From positions 1 to 64,000 of the forward strand of contig CALJLT010000032.1 of the NCBI GenBank assembly GCA_937982425.1: DNA of 64,000 nucleotides. The letters are read 5' to 3'. The position numbers were made by a program, and so were the translations under genes. How positions within the stretch are numbered: position 1 is the first letter of the stretch; every line of letters starts with the position of its first letter. The DNA comes from an uncultured archaeon. Lineage in GTDB: Archaea > Nanobdellota > Nanobdellia > Pacearchaeales > GW2011-AR1. Positions 30,574-40,139 of the stretch are shown in pieces. A model generated the notes under the pieces. That model made no database searches and was not told where the DNA came from. It saw only the letters and a program-made list of their open reading frames with translations.

Positions 30574-33204
30574 ATGAAGAGTCAAGCTAAAGAATATCTA
30601 AATAAAACAAAAAAATTTTTTTTAGATAAGCGAGTTCAGTGGGCAATTTTTATCATCTTAGCATTAGGAATTTTAATTTTGTCTAGTTGGATAAGATTGC
30701 AAACTCTTCCAAACTTAATAGATTCAACTACAGAAGATTATACTCCTTTAGATTTAGATTCTTATTATTTTTTGAGGCACTCTCAAGTTTTATTAGAAAA
30801 TAATTGGAAGTACCCTGAAATAGATTTAATGCGTTATCCTACTTTAAATCCAGCTTTCTCTCCAGAAACAATGCCTTATGCAGTAGCTATTTTATATAAG
30901 ATAATAAATTCCCTTGATGGATCTCGAACTTTAATGTACGCAAATGTAATGAGTCCTTTAATCTTTTTTCTTATGGGCCTAATAGCTTTTTTCTTTTTAT
31001 TTTATTTAGTAACAAAAAATAAATGGTTAGCACTCTTTGCCTCTTTTTTAGTTTCAATTTTACCTCCTTATCTTTATAGAAATTTAGTTGGTTCTTCAGA
31101 TCACGATTCATTTGGAATGTTCGGATTTTTTCTAGCACTCTTAATATTTTATTGGCTATTTTCTCGAGTGCAAGAAAAAAAAATAAATTTGACTAAGTCT
31201 ATTTTATACGGTTTAATTGCTGGTTTTTTTACAATGTTTTCTATTACTTCTTGGGGAGGAAGTGGAAAATATTTGTTTATGATTTTGCCTCTTTTATTCT
31301 TTTTAAATTGGTTTCTTAATAAAAAAGAAAATCATCTTCAAAACTTTTTATTCTATCTATTTTTTATATTAGGAACTTTAGTTTCTAGTTTTATTTTTAA
31401 TTATTCTCCAAAGGGAATTTTGGAAGGATATATGTTGGGAATATCTGGAATTTTAACTTTTTTTGCTCTTTTTTATGCCGGTTTTGAATTAATATTAAAA
31501 AAATATTCTAATCTTGATGAAAGAATTAAAAAAAATCCTAGATTAATTTCCTTTGGATTAACAATTGTTGCAGGAATTTTATTTTATCAGATTTTCGTGG
31601 GCCATGTTTTTGAAATGGTTTTTAATTTATTGCGAACAATAATAACTCCTTTTGGAACTGGAAGAGTTGGTTTAACAGTTGCTGAAAACAGGCAACCTTA
31701 TTTAACAGATTTAATCGCTCAGCTTGGTAAAACTCTTTTTTGGAGTTTTTTCTTAGGATGCTTTGCAATAGGATATCAAATTTCTAAAGGAATATCTAAA
31801 AAGAATTTACATTACTTATTTTCCTTAAGTTTTATTCTTTTCATTTCCGGAATGTTATTTTCAAGATTTTCTTCTTCCTCTATTTTTAATGGAGAAAATT
31901 TCATAAGTAAAGCTTTTTTCTTTTTAGGATTTTTTTTATTTTTAGTTTGTTCTATTTATATTTACAATAAATCTGAATGGAAAGTAGATTTAAAATGGAT
32001 TTTTTTGGGAATAATTGCAATAGTTATGATTTTATCCGTTAGATCTGCAATAAGAGTATTTTTTGTTATAGTCCCTTTTGTGACTTTAATTTCAGTTTTA
32101 TTGTTATTTGAATTATATTCTTATCTAAGAAAATCAAAAGATGATTTGTTAAAAATATTTTTAGTCGCTTTAATTTTATTTTTATTAATAAATTTAATTT
32201 TCGCTTCTATGAACTTCGGAAAAGCCTCTTTTGCGCAAGCTAAGTACAGCACACCCCCTTATAATTCCGATTGGCAAAAATCTATGGCTTGGGTTAGAGA
32301 AAATACTTCTGAAGATGCAATATTTTTGCATTGGTGGGACTACGGATATTGGGTTCAAACAGGAGGTAAAAGGGCAACCCTTACAGACGGAGGACATTTT
32401 AATGGATATTGGGACCACTTGATTGCACGATATGTTTTAACTACTCCTCGTCCAGAAATAGCAAAGAGTTACATGAAAACCCATAACGTTTCATATCTTC
32501 TAATCGATCCAACAGATATAGGGAAATATTCTGCGTACTCTTCTATAGCGGACGATAATGATTCTTCAGATAGAGCTTCAGCTTTAGTAAGTTTCGTTTC
32601 TGATCCAAAAACAACGCAAGAAACAGCGAATTCAACTATTAGATATTATCAGGGAGGAATTTATGTGGATGAAGATTTCTTTTACGAATTTGATGGAAAG
32701 AAAGTATATTTTCCAAAAAATAAAGCTATAGTTGCAGGATTCATTGTTTCAAAAGGAAGTGAAGGCTATAATCAACCAGTCGGAGTTTATTATTTAAATG
32801 GAGAACAATATCAAGTACCTTTGAGATACCTTTCAACTATGGGGGATTATATTGATTTTGGAAGAGGATTCGAGGCAGGAGCATATATCTATCCTAATGT
32901 TTATGGGGCTTCCTCTGGGCCTAACTTAGATATGGATGGAGCTTTAATTTATCTTTCACCTAAAATAAAAGATAGTTTAGTAGTTAAACTTTATTTATTA
33001 GGAGATCCGCTTGAAGAATATCCTGAGTTAGAACTAGTAAATTCCCAAAGCACATATCCTTTTAATTTTAATTATGGAGGATTTAATGGGCCTATTAATA
33101 TCTATAAATTTACTCCAACAGAAGAAATACTAATTAATCAAGAATTTTTAGCAACTGACGGAATTTTCGGAGAATTGGACAATTTGGAATTCATTAAAAA
33201 ATAA
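30574..33204 (+). CDS. aglB: Oligosaccharyltransferase STT3/AglB
   Basis: ATG 30574 is preferred over the TTG just before it. The 876-residue protein has the STT3 plan: an N-terminal part with about 13 membrane helices and a C-terminal globular domain. The first loop carries a DxD-like acidic motif (PLDLDSYYFLRHSQ, about 60-73). The invariant WWDYG is at about 587-591, followed by the substrate-binding stretch. It transfers lipid-linked glycans to Asn in NxS/T sequons of exported proteins. It sits beside secFD and at the start of the glycan locus. Confidence 0.96.
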   Translation: MKSQAKEYLNKTKKFFLDKRVQWAIFIILALGILILSSWIRLQTLPNLIDSTTEDYTPLDLDSYYFLRHSQVLLENNWKYPEIDLMRYPTLNPAFSPETMPYAVAILYKIINSLDGSRTLMYANVMSPLIFFLMGLIAFFFLFYLVTKNKWLALFASFLVSILPPYLYRNLVGSSDHDSFGMFGFFLALLIFYWLFSRVQEKKINLTKSILYGLIAGFFTMFSITSWGGSGKYLFMILPLLFFLNWFLNKKENHLQNFLFYLFFILGTLVSSFIFNYSPKGILEGYMLGISGILTFFALFYAGFELILKKYSNLDERIKKNPRLISFGLTIVAGILFYQIFVGHVFEMVFNLLRTIITPFGTGRVGLTVAENRQPYLTDLIAQLGKTLFWSFFLGCFAIGYQISKGISKKNLHYLFSLSFILFISGMLFSRFSSSSIFNGENFISKAFFFLGFFLFLVCSIYIYNKSEWKVDLKWIFLGIIAIVMILSVRSAIRVFFVIVPFVTLISVLLLFELYSYLRKSKDDLLKIFLVALILFLLINLIFASMNFGKASFAQAKYSTPPYNSDWQKSMAWVRENTSEDAIFLHWWDYGYWVQTGGKRATLTDGGHFNGYWDHLIARYVLTTPRPEIAKSYMKTHNVSYLLIDPTDIGKYSAYSSIADDNDSSDRASALVSFVSDPKTTQETANSTIRYYQGGIYVDEDFFYEFDGKKVYFPKNKAIVAGFIVSKGSEGYNQPVGVYYLNGEQYQVPLRYLSTMGDYIDFGRGFEAGAYIYPNVYGASSGPNLDMDGALIYLSPKIKDSLVVKLYLLGDPLEEYPELELVNSQSTYPFNFNYGGFNGPINIYKFTPTEEILINQEFLATDGIFGELDNLEFIKK

Positions 33205-33245
33205 AACTATATCTTTAAATAATTAATTTGCCAATCAAATTTAAA

Positions 33246-34361
33246 ATGAAAGATTATGAGTTTGCAATAATAATCGGAACAAGGGCGGAGCTAATAAAGA
33301 CATTTCCTTTGATGAAAGAATTTGAAAAGAGAAAAATTTCTTATTATTTTATACATACGGGACAGCATTCATTAGGAGATTTATGTGAAAAATTTGGAGT
33401 AAAAAAACCGGATATAATTTTGTCAAAAGAACCAGAAAAGTCTTCTAAGTTTAATTCAAATGAAAGAAAAGCCATTTTTTGGAATTTAAAATTAATATTT
33501 AAAATACGAAGAAATTTGAAAAAATTAAAATCCCTTAAATATGTTTTATATCACGGAGATACTATGACTACGGCCTCTGCTTCTTTCGCTTCTTCTAGAT
33601 TATTTAATTTATTCAAAAAATACAAAAATGTTCATTTAGAAGCTGGGCTAAGAAGTTTTAATATTTTTGAGCCTTTTCCAGAAGAAATTTCTCGAAGAAT
33701 AGCAGGAACCTTTTCAAAAGTTTTATTCGCTCCTTCTGAATTTTCAAAATACAATTTAAGAAGAAAAAAATTCAAAGAATTGCACGTAGTTGGAAACACA
33801 ATTGTTGATTCAGCCAATTATGCATTAGAATTAGCTAAGAAAAAGAAGATAAAAAAATTATATTCAGGAAAGTTTGCCTTAATTACAGTCCACAGGCATG
33901 AAAATTTAAAATCTAAAGAAAGACTTTCAAAAATTGTAGATATTTTAAATTCAATTCCGATAACTTCTTTTTTTGCGATGCATTCAAATACAGAGGAAAA
34001 ATTAAAAGAATTTGGACTTTATAAAAAACTAATGGAAAATAAAAAAATAAACATTTTACCTCCGTTAGATTATCCAGAATTTATTTTTCAAATTTCTAAA
34101 TGCTCTCTTATAGTTTGCGATGGAGGTTCAATGCAAGAGGAATCTTTAATTTTTGGCAAACCTTGTGTGGTTTTAAGAATGGCAACTGAAAGGCAAGAGG
34201 GTTTAGAAACAAATTTTCAGTTTCTTTCTAAATTAGATGTTGAAAAAACAAAACAAAAAATAGAAGAATATTTAGATCCCAAATTTAAAATAAAAAATTT
34301 CAAAAATCCATATGGAGAAGTAGGAGTTAGTAAAAAAATAGCGGAGATTTTAAGGAGATGA
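33246..34361 (+). CDS. wecB: UDP-N-acetylglucosamine 2-epimerase family
   Basis: The start is taken as ATG 33246 (MKDYEFAIIIGTRAELIKTF); an upstream TTG at 33228 is less likely. The 371-residue protein has the WecB/GT-B-like signatures IGTRAELIKT, HLEAGLRSFNIFEPFPEE, TVHRHENL and CDGGSMQEESLIFGKPCVV. It converts UDP-GlcNAc to UDP-ManNAc or acts on a related sugar. First gene of the surface-glycan locus. Confidence 0.92.
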   Translation: MKDYEFAIIIGTRAELIKTFPLMKEFEKRKISYYFIHTGQHSLGDLCEKFGVKKPDIILSKEPEKSSKFNSNERKAIFWNLKLIFKIRRNLKKLKSLKYVLYHGDTMTTASASFASSRLFNLFKKYKNVHLEAGLRSFNIFEPFPEEISRRIAGTFSKVLFAPSEFSKYNLRRKKFKELHVVGNTIVDSANYALELAKKKKIKKLYSGKFALITVHRHENLKSKERLSKIVDILNSIPITSFFAMHSNTEEKLKEFGLYKKLMENKKINILPPLDYPEFIFQISKCSLIVCDGGSMQEESLIFGKPCVVLRMATERQEGLETNFQFLSKLDVEKTKQKIEEYLDPKFKIKNFKNPYGEVGVSKKIAEILRR

Positions 34362-34362
34362 A

Positions 34363-35217
34363 ATGAAGCATGTTTCAATAATCATCATAAATTTAAATGG
34401 AAAAAGATATACAAAAAATTGTTTGAATTCAATTAAAAAAAATACTTCTTATAAAAATTATAATGTTATTCTTGTTGATAATGGTTCTAATGATGGGACG
34501 CAAGAAATGATTAAATCAAAGTATAATTGGGTAGATATAATAGAAAATAAAAATAATGAAGGTTTTTCTAAAGCAAATAATTCTGGAATAAAATATGCAA
34601 TAAAAAATTTCAATTCAGATTATTTTTATTTATTAAACAATGATACTCTTGTAGAAAAAAATTGGTTAAATGAAGCAGTAAAAACTTCTGAGAAATATGG
34701 ATATGTTGGAATAGTTGGCTCAAAACAATTTACTTTTGAAAAAAAACCAGCAATTTCCGCAGGTTGGATAAATGCATTTGGAGTGAAGTATTATTGGGGA
34801 AACAAAGAAAAAGAAGTTGGTTGGGTTTCAGGAGCAGGTTTTTTAGTAAAAAAAGAAGCAATAAAGAAAGTTGGTTTATTGGACGAAATGTATTCCCCTA
34901 TTTATTATGAAGAATCAGATTGGGAGAAAAGAATGATAAAAAAAGGTTTTAAAATAATACATTCTCCGAAATCTATTTTCTTTCACAAGGGAGGTGAAGA
35001 TTCAAAGAAAGAAAAAAGAATAAATTTTAATTTGGTTTTTTATAAAAATCGTGCAAGATTTTTTTCTAAATACCTTCTTTTAGGTTTTATTCTCAGATTT
35101 TTAACGGATTCATTCAGAGCAAGAAAAAAGATTTATTTTAAAGATTTATTCAATGCATATAAAGAAGGGTATCTAAATAGAAAAAAAGTTAAAATAGAGT
35201 TCCCTTATAAAAATTAA
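34363..35217 (+). CDS. Family 2 glycosyltransferase
   Basis: A 284-residue GT-A protein: nucleotide-binding start VSIIIINLNGKRYTKNCLNS, DNGSNDGT, a NNDT metal motif and the catalytic-loop EESDWEKRM, then a C-terminal basic helix region. It lies 1 bp after wecB. It adds a sugar to the lipid-linked or surface glycan; donor unknown. Confidence 0.92.
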   Translation: MKHVSIIIINLNGKRYTKNCLNSIKKNTSYKNYNVILVDNGSNDGTQEMIKSKYNWVDIIENKNNEGFSKANNSGIKYAIKNFNSDYFYLLNNDTLVEKNWLNEAVKTSEKYGYVGIVGSKQFTFEKKPAISAGWINAFGVKYYWGNKEKEVGWVSGAGFLVKKEAIKKVGLLDEMYSPIYYEESDWEKRMIKKGFKIIHSPKSIFFHKGGEDSKKEKRINFNLVFYKNRARFFSKYLLLGFILRFLTDSFRARKKIYFKDLFNAYKEGYLNRKKVKIEFPYKN

Positions 35218-36227
35218 AATAATTTATCTTTCCATGTTTCAGGAGTCTTTTCATTAATTATTTCCAAAGCTAAATGGTACCTAAATTGTTTTGTCCCTCT
35301 CTTTTTAATATATTCAATCATTTCTTTTAATCCTTCTTCTAAGGAAGTTTTCGTTTCATAACCTAAAAGCTTTCTTGCTTTATTCGCTGAACAAGTAGCC
35401 AATTTAACTTCTTGCGGTCTACCTTTTTTATAGATAGGTTTTAAATTAAAATCCAATAATTCTGCAATTTTTTTTGCTAATTCGTTAATTGTTACAAATT
35501 CTTCATCTGGACCAATATTAATGATTTCTCCTATAACATTTTCTTGAAATCCTAATTTCACTAAGCAATCAATGTCATCTTGAACAAAAGAGAAACATCT
35601 TTTTTGTTCACCATCTCCGTAAATGATCGGTTGCCTTCCTTGAAGCATCAAGTTAATCATTATTGAAGCCACATTTCTATAAGGATCGTCATATTTTTGT
35701 TTTGGTCCAATAATATTATGTGGAACTGCAATTACATATTCCATTCCATGTACCTCAGATAAATTCTTTATAATTTTCTCTGAATAAAGTTTAGAAATTC
35801 CATAAGGATCTTGAGGTTTTGGAATCATGTCTTCAGTAAAAGGAATTTTATCTTGAACTCCATATCTTGCCATACTAGAACAATAAACGAATCTCTTAAC
35901 TTTATTTTCTGCTGCAGCAGTTGCAACAGTAACGGTTATTTGTCCGGTATTTTCACAAACTAAATGAGGAGAAAAGACACTTAACCCTTCGTATGCAGTA
36001 CAAGCACAATGATAAACAATATCAACCCCTTTTAATAATTTTTTCATCGTATTAAGGTATTTACAATCTACTTGATGGAAATCTACTCCATCAGGGATAT
36101 TATCAATATAACCTCCAATTAAACTATCGCATCCTGAAACGTTATGGCCTTCTTTAATTAAAGCCTCTGCCAAATGGCTTCCTAAAAATCCAGCCACACC
36201 AGTAATAAAAATATTTTTCTTTTCCAC
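35214..36227 (-). CDS. NAD-dependent sugar epimerase/dehydratase (extended SDR)
   Basis: The 337-residue product has the Rossmann motif GVAGFLGSH at about 10-18, a serine in YCSSMARYG, and the catalytic PYGISKLYSEK (Tyr and Lys). It is closest in style to GalE/UDP-glucose 4-epimerase and related GDP/UDP-sugar enzymes. It overlaps the end of the convergent glycosyltransferase gene by 4 bp. Exact substrate unknown. Confidence 0.92.
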   Translation of the reverse strand: MEKKNIFITGVAGFLGSHLAEALIKEGHNVSGCDSLIGGYIDNIPDGVDFHQVDCKYLNTMKKLLKGVDIVYHCACTAYEGLSVFSPHLVCENTGQITVTVATAAAENKVKRFVYCSSMARYGVQDKIPFTEDMIPKPQDPYGISKLYSEKIIKNLSEVHGMEYVIAVPHNIIGPKQKYDDPYRNVASIMINLMLQGRQPIIYGDGEQKRCFSFVQDDIDCLVKLGFQENVIGEIINIGPDEEFVTINELAKKIAELLDFNLKPIYKKGRPQEVKLATCSANKARKLLGYETKTSLEEGLKEMIEYIKKRGTKQFRYHLALEIINEKTPETWKDKLF

Positions 36228-36263
36228 AATTAATAAAAAGGAAGGCTATTTATAAGATTTATT

Positions 36264-37358
36264 ATGGATCCAATAAAAATATATCTACAATATCCTTGGA
36301 AATTTCCAGATAGTCCTTACTACAAATATCTTTTAGAAGATCATCCGAAAGGAATCGAATACCTAAATACTAAAAAGCAAAAAGGAGTGATTACAAATAA
36401 AAGATTTTTTTGGTTTTCAAATTTTTTGAAGAGAAATATTCGTAGATGCACAAATAAGTTTAATTTCAATATACCAAATGCACATTTAAGCCCCAAAGGA
36501 AATTATGATTTAATACATTGTGCCCATTGTTTATCAAAAAATAAAGATAAACCTTGGGTTGCAGATGTAGAAATGTTGCCCTCTTTAGCGATTTCTGGAG
36601 GAGAAACAAAAAAAGGAAGAGAGAAAATAAAAAAAATACTTTTAAGAAAAAACTGTAAAAAAATAATTCCTTGGACAAATTCAATAAAAAGAGAATTAAT
36701 CCAATTTTATCCGGAAATAGAAAAAAAAATAGAGGTAGTATATCCTACAGTACCTGAAATAAAAGATCTGAAAAAACCAAAAAACAAAAAATTAAGAATA
36801 ATATTTGTTGCGAGATATTTTGATATTAAAGGAGGGTTAATAGCTCTAGAGGTTTTAGAAAAATTAAGGAAAAAATACGAAATTGAAGGAATAGTAATCT
36901 CAAATGTTTCTGAAAATTTAAAGAAAAAATACCCTAAACTAAAAATTCATGGTTTAATGCCTCATAAGGAATTATGCAAATTATTAGAAAGCTCAGATTT
37001 ATTCTTGTATCCTAGCTCAGTAGATACATTCGGTTTCTCATTATTAGAAGCAATGGCTTTTGGTTTACCAATAATAACCATCAATACTGAATGGACAATG
37101 TCGCGAAAAGAAATAATTGAAAATAATCAAACTGGTTTCATCCTTGAAGTTGGAAAACCTCTAGACTTTAAAAAAATAGGAAAAAGAGAAGAAGAGGTAA
37201 TAAATAATTTAGTAAAATCTACTTCAAAATTAATAGAAAATAAATCTCTTAGAGAAAAGATATCTAAAAATTGCATAAAAGTTATTAAAGAAGGAAAGTT
37301 TTCTATTAAAGAAAGAAATAAAAAATTGAAAAAAATTTATGAGGAAGCAAGGAAATGA
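36264..37358 (+). CDS. Family 4 glycosyltransferase
   Basis: A 364-residue GT-B protein. The C-terminal donor domain shows RIIFVARYFDIKGGLIALEV, LESSDLFLYPSSVDTFGFSL and LEAMAFGLPIITIN, the GT4 EX7E-type region. The N-terminal acceptor domain is divergent. It overlaps the next gene by 4 bp, starting a four-gene coupled run. Confidence 0.9.
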   Translation: MDPIKIYLQYPWKFPDSPYYKYLLEDHPKGIEYLNTKKQKGVITNKRFFWFSNFLKRNIRRCTNKFNFNIPNAHLSPKGNYDLIHCAHCLSKNKDKPWVADVEMLPSLAISGGETKKGREKIKKILLRKNCKKIIPWTNSIKRELIQFYPEIEKKIEVVYPTVPEIKDLKKPKNKKLRIIFVARYFDIKGGLIALEVLEKLRKKYEIEGIVISNVSENLKKKYPKLKIHGLMPHKELCKLLESSDLFLYPSSVDTFGFSLLEAMAFGLPIITINTEWTMSRKEIIENNQTGFILEVGKPLDFKKIGKREEEVINNLVKSTSKLIENKSLREKISKNCIKVIKEGKFSIKERNKKLKKIYEEARK

Positions 37359-38044
37359 AAAATAGAAAAGAGATATCTATAATAATCCCATTATATAAAC
37401 CTAAAAAAGAAATTTATTCGAGATTAAAAGATTATTTGAAACAAAATGCAGAAGGAATAGAAATAATTGAGATTCAAGGAACAAAAGGACTTTCAAATGC
37501 ATATAATGAAGGAATAAAAAAATCAAAAGGAGATATAATAATAACTCTTCATCAAGACTGTATTCCTTTAGAAAAAGATTCTATTAAAAAATTAATTAAA
37601 CCCTTTAAAAATAAAGAAGTTGTTTTAACTTATTCATGGATTATGGAAGAAGACGTAAGAAAAAAGTATTATCCTTTTGCACCGGATGGGAAATTCAACG
37701 CATTTAGAAAATCTATTTTAGAAAAAGTCGGATTTTTTGATGAGAAAACTTTTTTTACTGGAGGAGAAGATGTTGATCTTTGGTTAAAATTAAAGAAGAG
37801 AGGAAAAATAATTAAAGTCAATACCGGACTTTTACATATGCATCCAAATTACAAAGGAAACAAAACTATTGAAAAAAAGAAACAGAATGGAAGTATAAAT
37901 GGAGCTTTATTCAGAAGATGGGGGATTAAAAATCCTAAATGGTTTAAAGCATTAATTTTGTGCTTTATGTATCCTTTTTCATACGGAAAAGAATTTTGGA
38001 AAGCTTTTTTCAAAGGAAAACAAGAATATAGGAGGAAGGAATGA
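37355..38044 (+). CDS. Family 2 glycosyltransferase (rhamnosyltransferase-like)
   Basis: A 229-residue GT-A protein with ISIIIPLYKPKKEIYSRLKD at the start, a metal motif in TLHQDCIPL and the acceptor-loop GGEDVDLWLKLKKRG. It overlaps both neighbours by 4 bp. Donor unknown. Confidence 0.9.
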   Translation: MKNRKEISIIIPLYKPKKEIYSRLKDYLKQNAEGIEIIEIQGTKGLSNAYNEGIKKSKGDIIITLHQDCIPLEKDSIKKLIKPFKNKEVVLTYSWIMEEDVRKKYYPFAPDGKFNAFRKSILEKVGFFDEKTFFTGGEDVDLWLKLKKRGKIIKVNTGLLHMHPNYKGNKTIEKKKQNGSINGALFRRWGIKNPKWFKALILCFMYPFSYGKEFWKAFFKGKQEYRRKE

Positions 38045-38676
38045 AAATTTTAATTAAAAAAATAAGGAGAAAATTAATTAATAATTCCAAAACCTTACCT
38101 AAGTATTTTAAAATTGCAGGTTTAATAGAAAAAGATAGTAAAGTTCTTGATTTTGGATGTTGGCAAGGAGATTTATCAAGAATATTAATTGAAAGAAAGA
38201 ATGCAAAAGTTATAGGTTGCGATTTAATAAATAAATCCGATTTTAAACATAAAAATTTCAAATACAGGAAAGTAACTAAATCTAATAACTTCCCATTTAA
38301 AGAAAAATTTGATTATATAATTTTTGCAGATGTTTTAGAACATTTAGAGAATCCCCAAAAAATTTTAGGAGATGCCTTTAAACATACAAATAAATGCATA
38401 GTATCAATACCCAATCTTAATTTTTTTCTTTACAGGTTATTTCCAAAATTAGAAAACCCCCCGGTAGAATTAACCTCTCACTTGCATCATTGGAAATTAA
38501 GTTCTTTTAAGAAGGTTTTACCCTCTAATGTAAAAATAAAGAAAATAAAATATTGCTCTGATTTTCCTGAATTTAGGTGGACAAATTATTTTCCATTTAA
38601 AAATAAAAGTTTTTTTAATCAAACATTAATTATGGAGTTGGAAAATGAAGATATGCGCGATAGTTATTTGGTATAA
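38041..38676 (+). CDS. SAM-dependent methyltransferase, class I
   Basis: The predicted 211-residue protein has motif I VLDFGCWQGDLSRI (about 36-49) and an acidic motif after VIGCDLI, then FADVLEHLENP. It probably methylates a sugar or lipid-linked intermediate. The next gene starts 32 bp before its stop, in another frame. Confidence 0.88.
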   Translation: MKILIKKIRRKLINNSKTLPKYFKIAGLIEKDSKVLDFGCWQGDLSRILIERKNAKVIGCDLINKSDFKHKNFKYRKVTKSNNFPFKEKFDYIIFADVLEHLENPQKILGDAFKHTNKCIVSIPNLNFFLYRLFPKLENPPVELTSHLHHWKLSSFKKVLPSNVKIKKIKYCSDFPEFRWTNYFPFKNKSFFNQTLIMELENEDMRDSYLV

Positions 38677-39469
38677 TCCAAATGAAAATATGTGGAAAAA
38701 TATAGAAAGATATTTGCCTTTTGTAAATAAGTGCATAATAGTAGATAACTCAAAAAGAAGTAATATAAATCTAATAAAATCTGAAATTAAAAAGATAATT
38801 TATATTACTAACAAGGATAATTTTGGAATTGCCAAAGCTCTAAATCAGGGGTGTGAATTAGCACAAAAAATGAAATTTGATTGGGTTTTAACAATGGATC
38901 AAGATTGCTATTTTGAAAAAAAAGAAATAGTCGGATATTTTAAAGAAGCCAAAAGAATCCACAAAAAGGATAATAAAAGTGTAAGTTTTTCTCCAAATTG
39001 GAACTCAAGCCCCATAAAAAAAAATGAAAAAGTTGATTCTGTAATCACAAGCGGAAATTTATTAAAACTAGATGCTTGGAAAAAAATAGGAAAGTTCAAC
39101 GAAAAATTATTTATTTATCTCGTTGATACTTTTTTTGGATATTCTTTAAAAAGAGAAGGATTTATGCAGTATCAAATAAAAAACATTAAAATGAAATGGA
39201 ATGTATTTGATGATTATAAAACAAAAAAAATTTTAAGAAAAAAAATAATCTTAAGGATAAATGAAAATCCAAATGTTAAATATTATATTGCTAGAAATTA
39301 TTTGGAATTAAAAAAAGTATTCCCAGAATATCAGAAGGATCTCTTTTTTATATATAGGTTAGTGTTGAAAATAATTCTTTTTGAAAAAAATAAGGTTGAA
39401 AATTTAAAGATGATTTGGAGAGGATACAGGGATTTTAAAAAAGGAAAGTTTGGAAAATTAAATCAATAA
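38645..39469 (+). CDS. Family 2 glycosyltransferase
   Basis: A 274-residue GT-A protein: CAIVIWYNPNENMWKNIERY, KDNFGIAKALNQG and the metal motif TMDQDCYFE, a layout typical of rhamnosyl- or galactofuranosyl-type transferases. It overlaps the methyltransferase gene. Confidence 0.88.
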   Translation: MKICAIVIWYNPNENMWKNIERYLPFVNKCIIVDNSKRSNINLIKSEIKKIIYITNKDNFGIAKALNQGCELAQKMKFDWVLTMDQDCYFEKKEIVGYFKEAKRIHKKDNKSVSFSPNWNSSPIKKNEKVDSVITSGNLLKLDAWKKIGKFNEKLFIYLVDTFFGYSLKREGFMQYQIKNIKMKWNVFDDYKTKKILRKKIILRINENPNVKYYIARNYLELKKVFPEYQKDLFFIYRLVLKIILFEKNKVENLKMIWRGYRDFKKGKFGKLNQ

Positions 39470-39501
39470 TTTTTTAAATAAGGTAATCATTTAAATGACA
39501 A

Positions 39502-40134
39502 ATGAAGCCTCCAAGATCAATAAAAAGAAAATTTAGAACAAAAAATTTAATTGAGAAAGAATTAAAAAATGTAAAATCTGTATTAGATGTCGGATGCGGA
39601 AGAGATTCCATTTTAAAAGGAATTAATAGGCCCATCTATTCTGTTGGAATAGATTATTATGAACCTTATATTAATAAAAGTAAATCAGAAAAAATACATA
39701 ATAAATACCTTTTACACGATATTACTAGAAAATTGCCTTTTCAAGAAAATTCATTTGAAGTTATTATCTGCACAGAAGTTATAGAACATTTATCAAAAGA
39801 AGATGGATTAAATTTATTAAATGAAATGGAAAGAGTCGCTATTAATAAAGTCATTTTGACTACTCCAAATGGATTAATGATTGATTTACACCCTACAAAA
39901 GAGGATAATCCCGAAGAAAAACATATTTCAGGATGGGAAACAGACGAATTAAGAGAATTAGGATATAAAGTTTATGGAATTGACGGATTTAAGTTTTTAA
40001 AAAGAGACAATGGAAGTTACAAATATTCCCCGGAATTAATCTCTCAAATTATTTGTTTTTTATTTGGGTACTTAACATATTATTTTCCCAAATTATCATA
40101 TAGATTATATTTTAAAAAAGAGTTAATAAAATAA
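39502..40134 (+). CDS. SAM-dependent methyltransferase, class I
   Basis: The 210-residue product carries motif I SVLDVGCGRDSIL (about 29-41), then ICTEVIEHLSKEDGLNLLNE. It is likely to act on surface sugars, as the neighbouring methyltransferase. Convergent with the radical SAM gene 6 bp away. Confidence 0.88.
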   Translation: MKPPRSIKRKFRTKNLIEKELKNVKSVLDVGCGRDSILKGINRPIYSVGIDYYEPYINKSKSEKIHNKYLLHDITRKLPFQENSFEVIICTEVIEHLSKEDGLNLLNEMERVAINKVILTTPNGLMIDLHPTKEDNPEEKHISGWETDELRELGYKVYGIDGFKFLKRDNGSYKYSPELISQIICFLFGYLTYYFPKLSYRLYFKKELIK

Positions 40135-40139
40135 TTTTT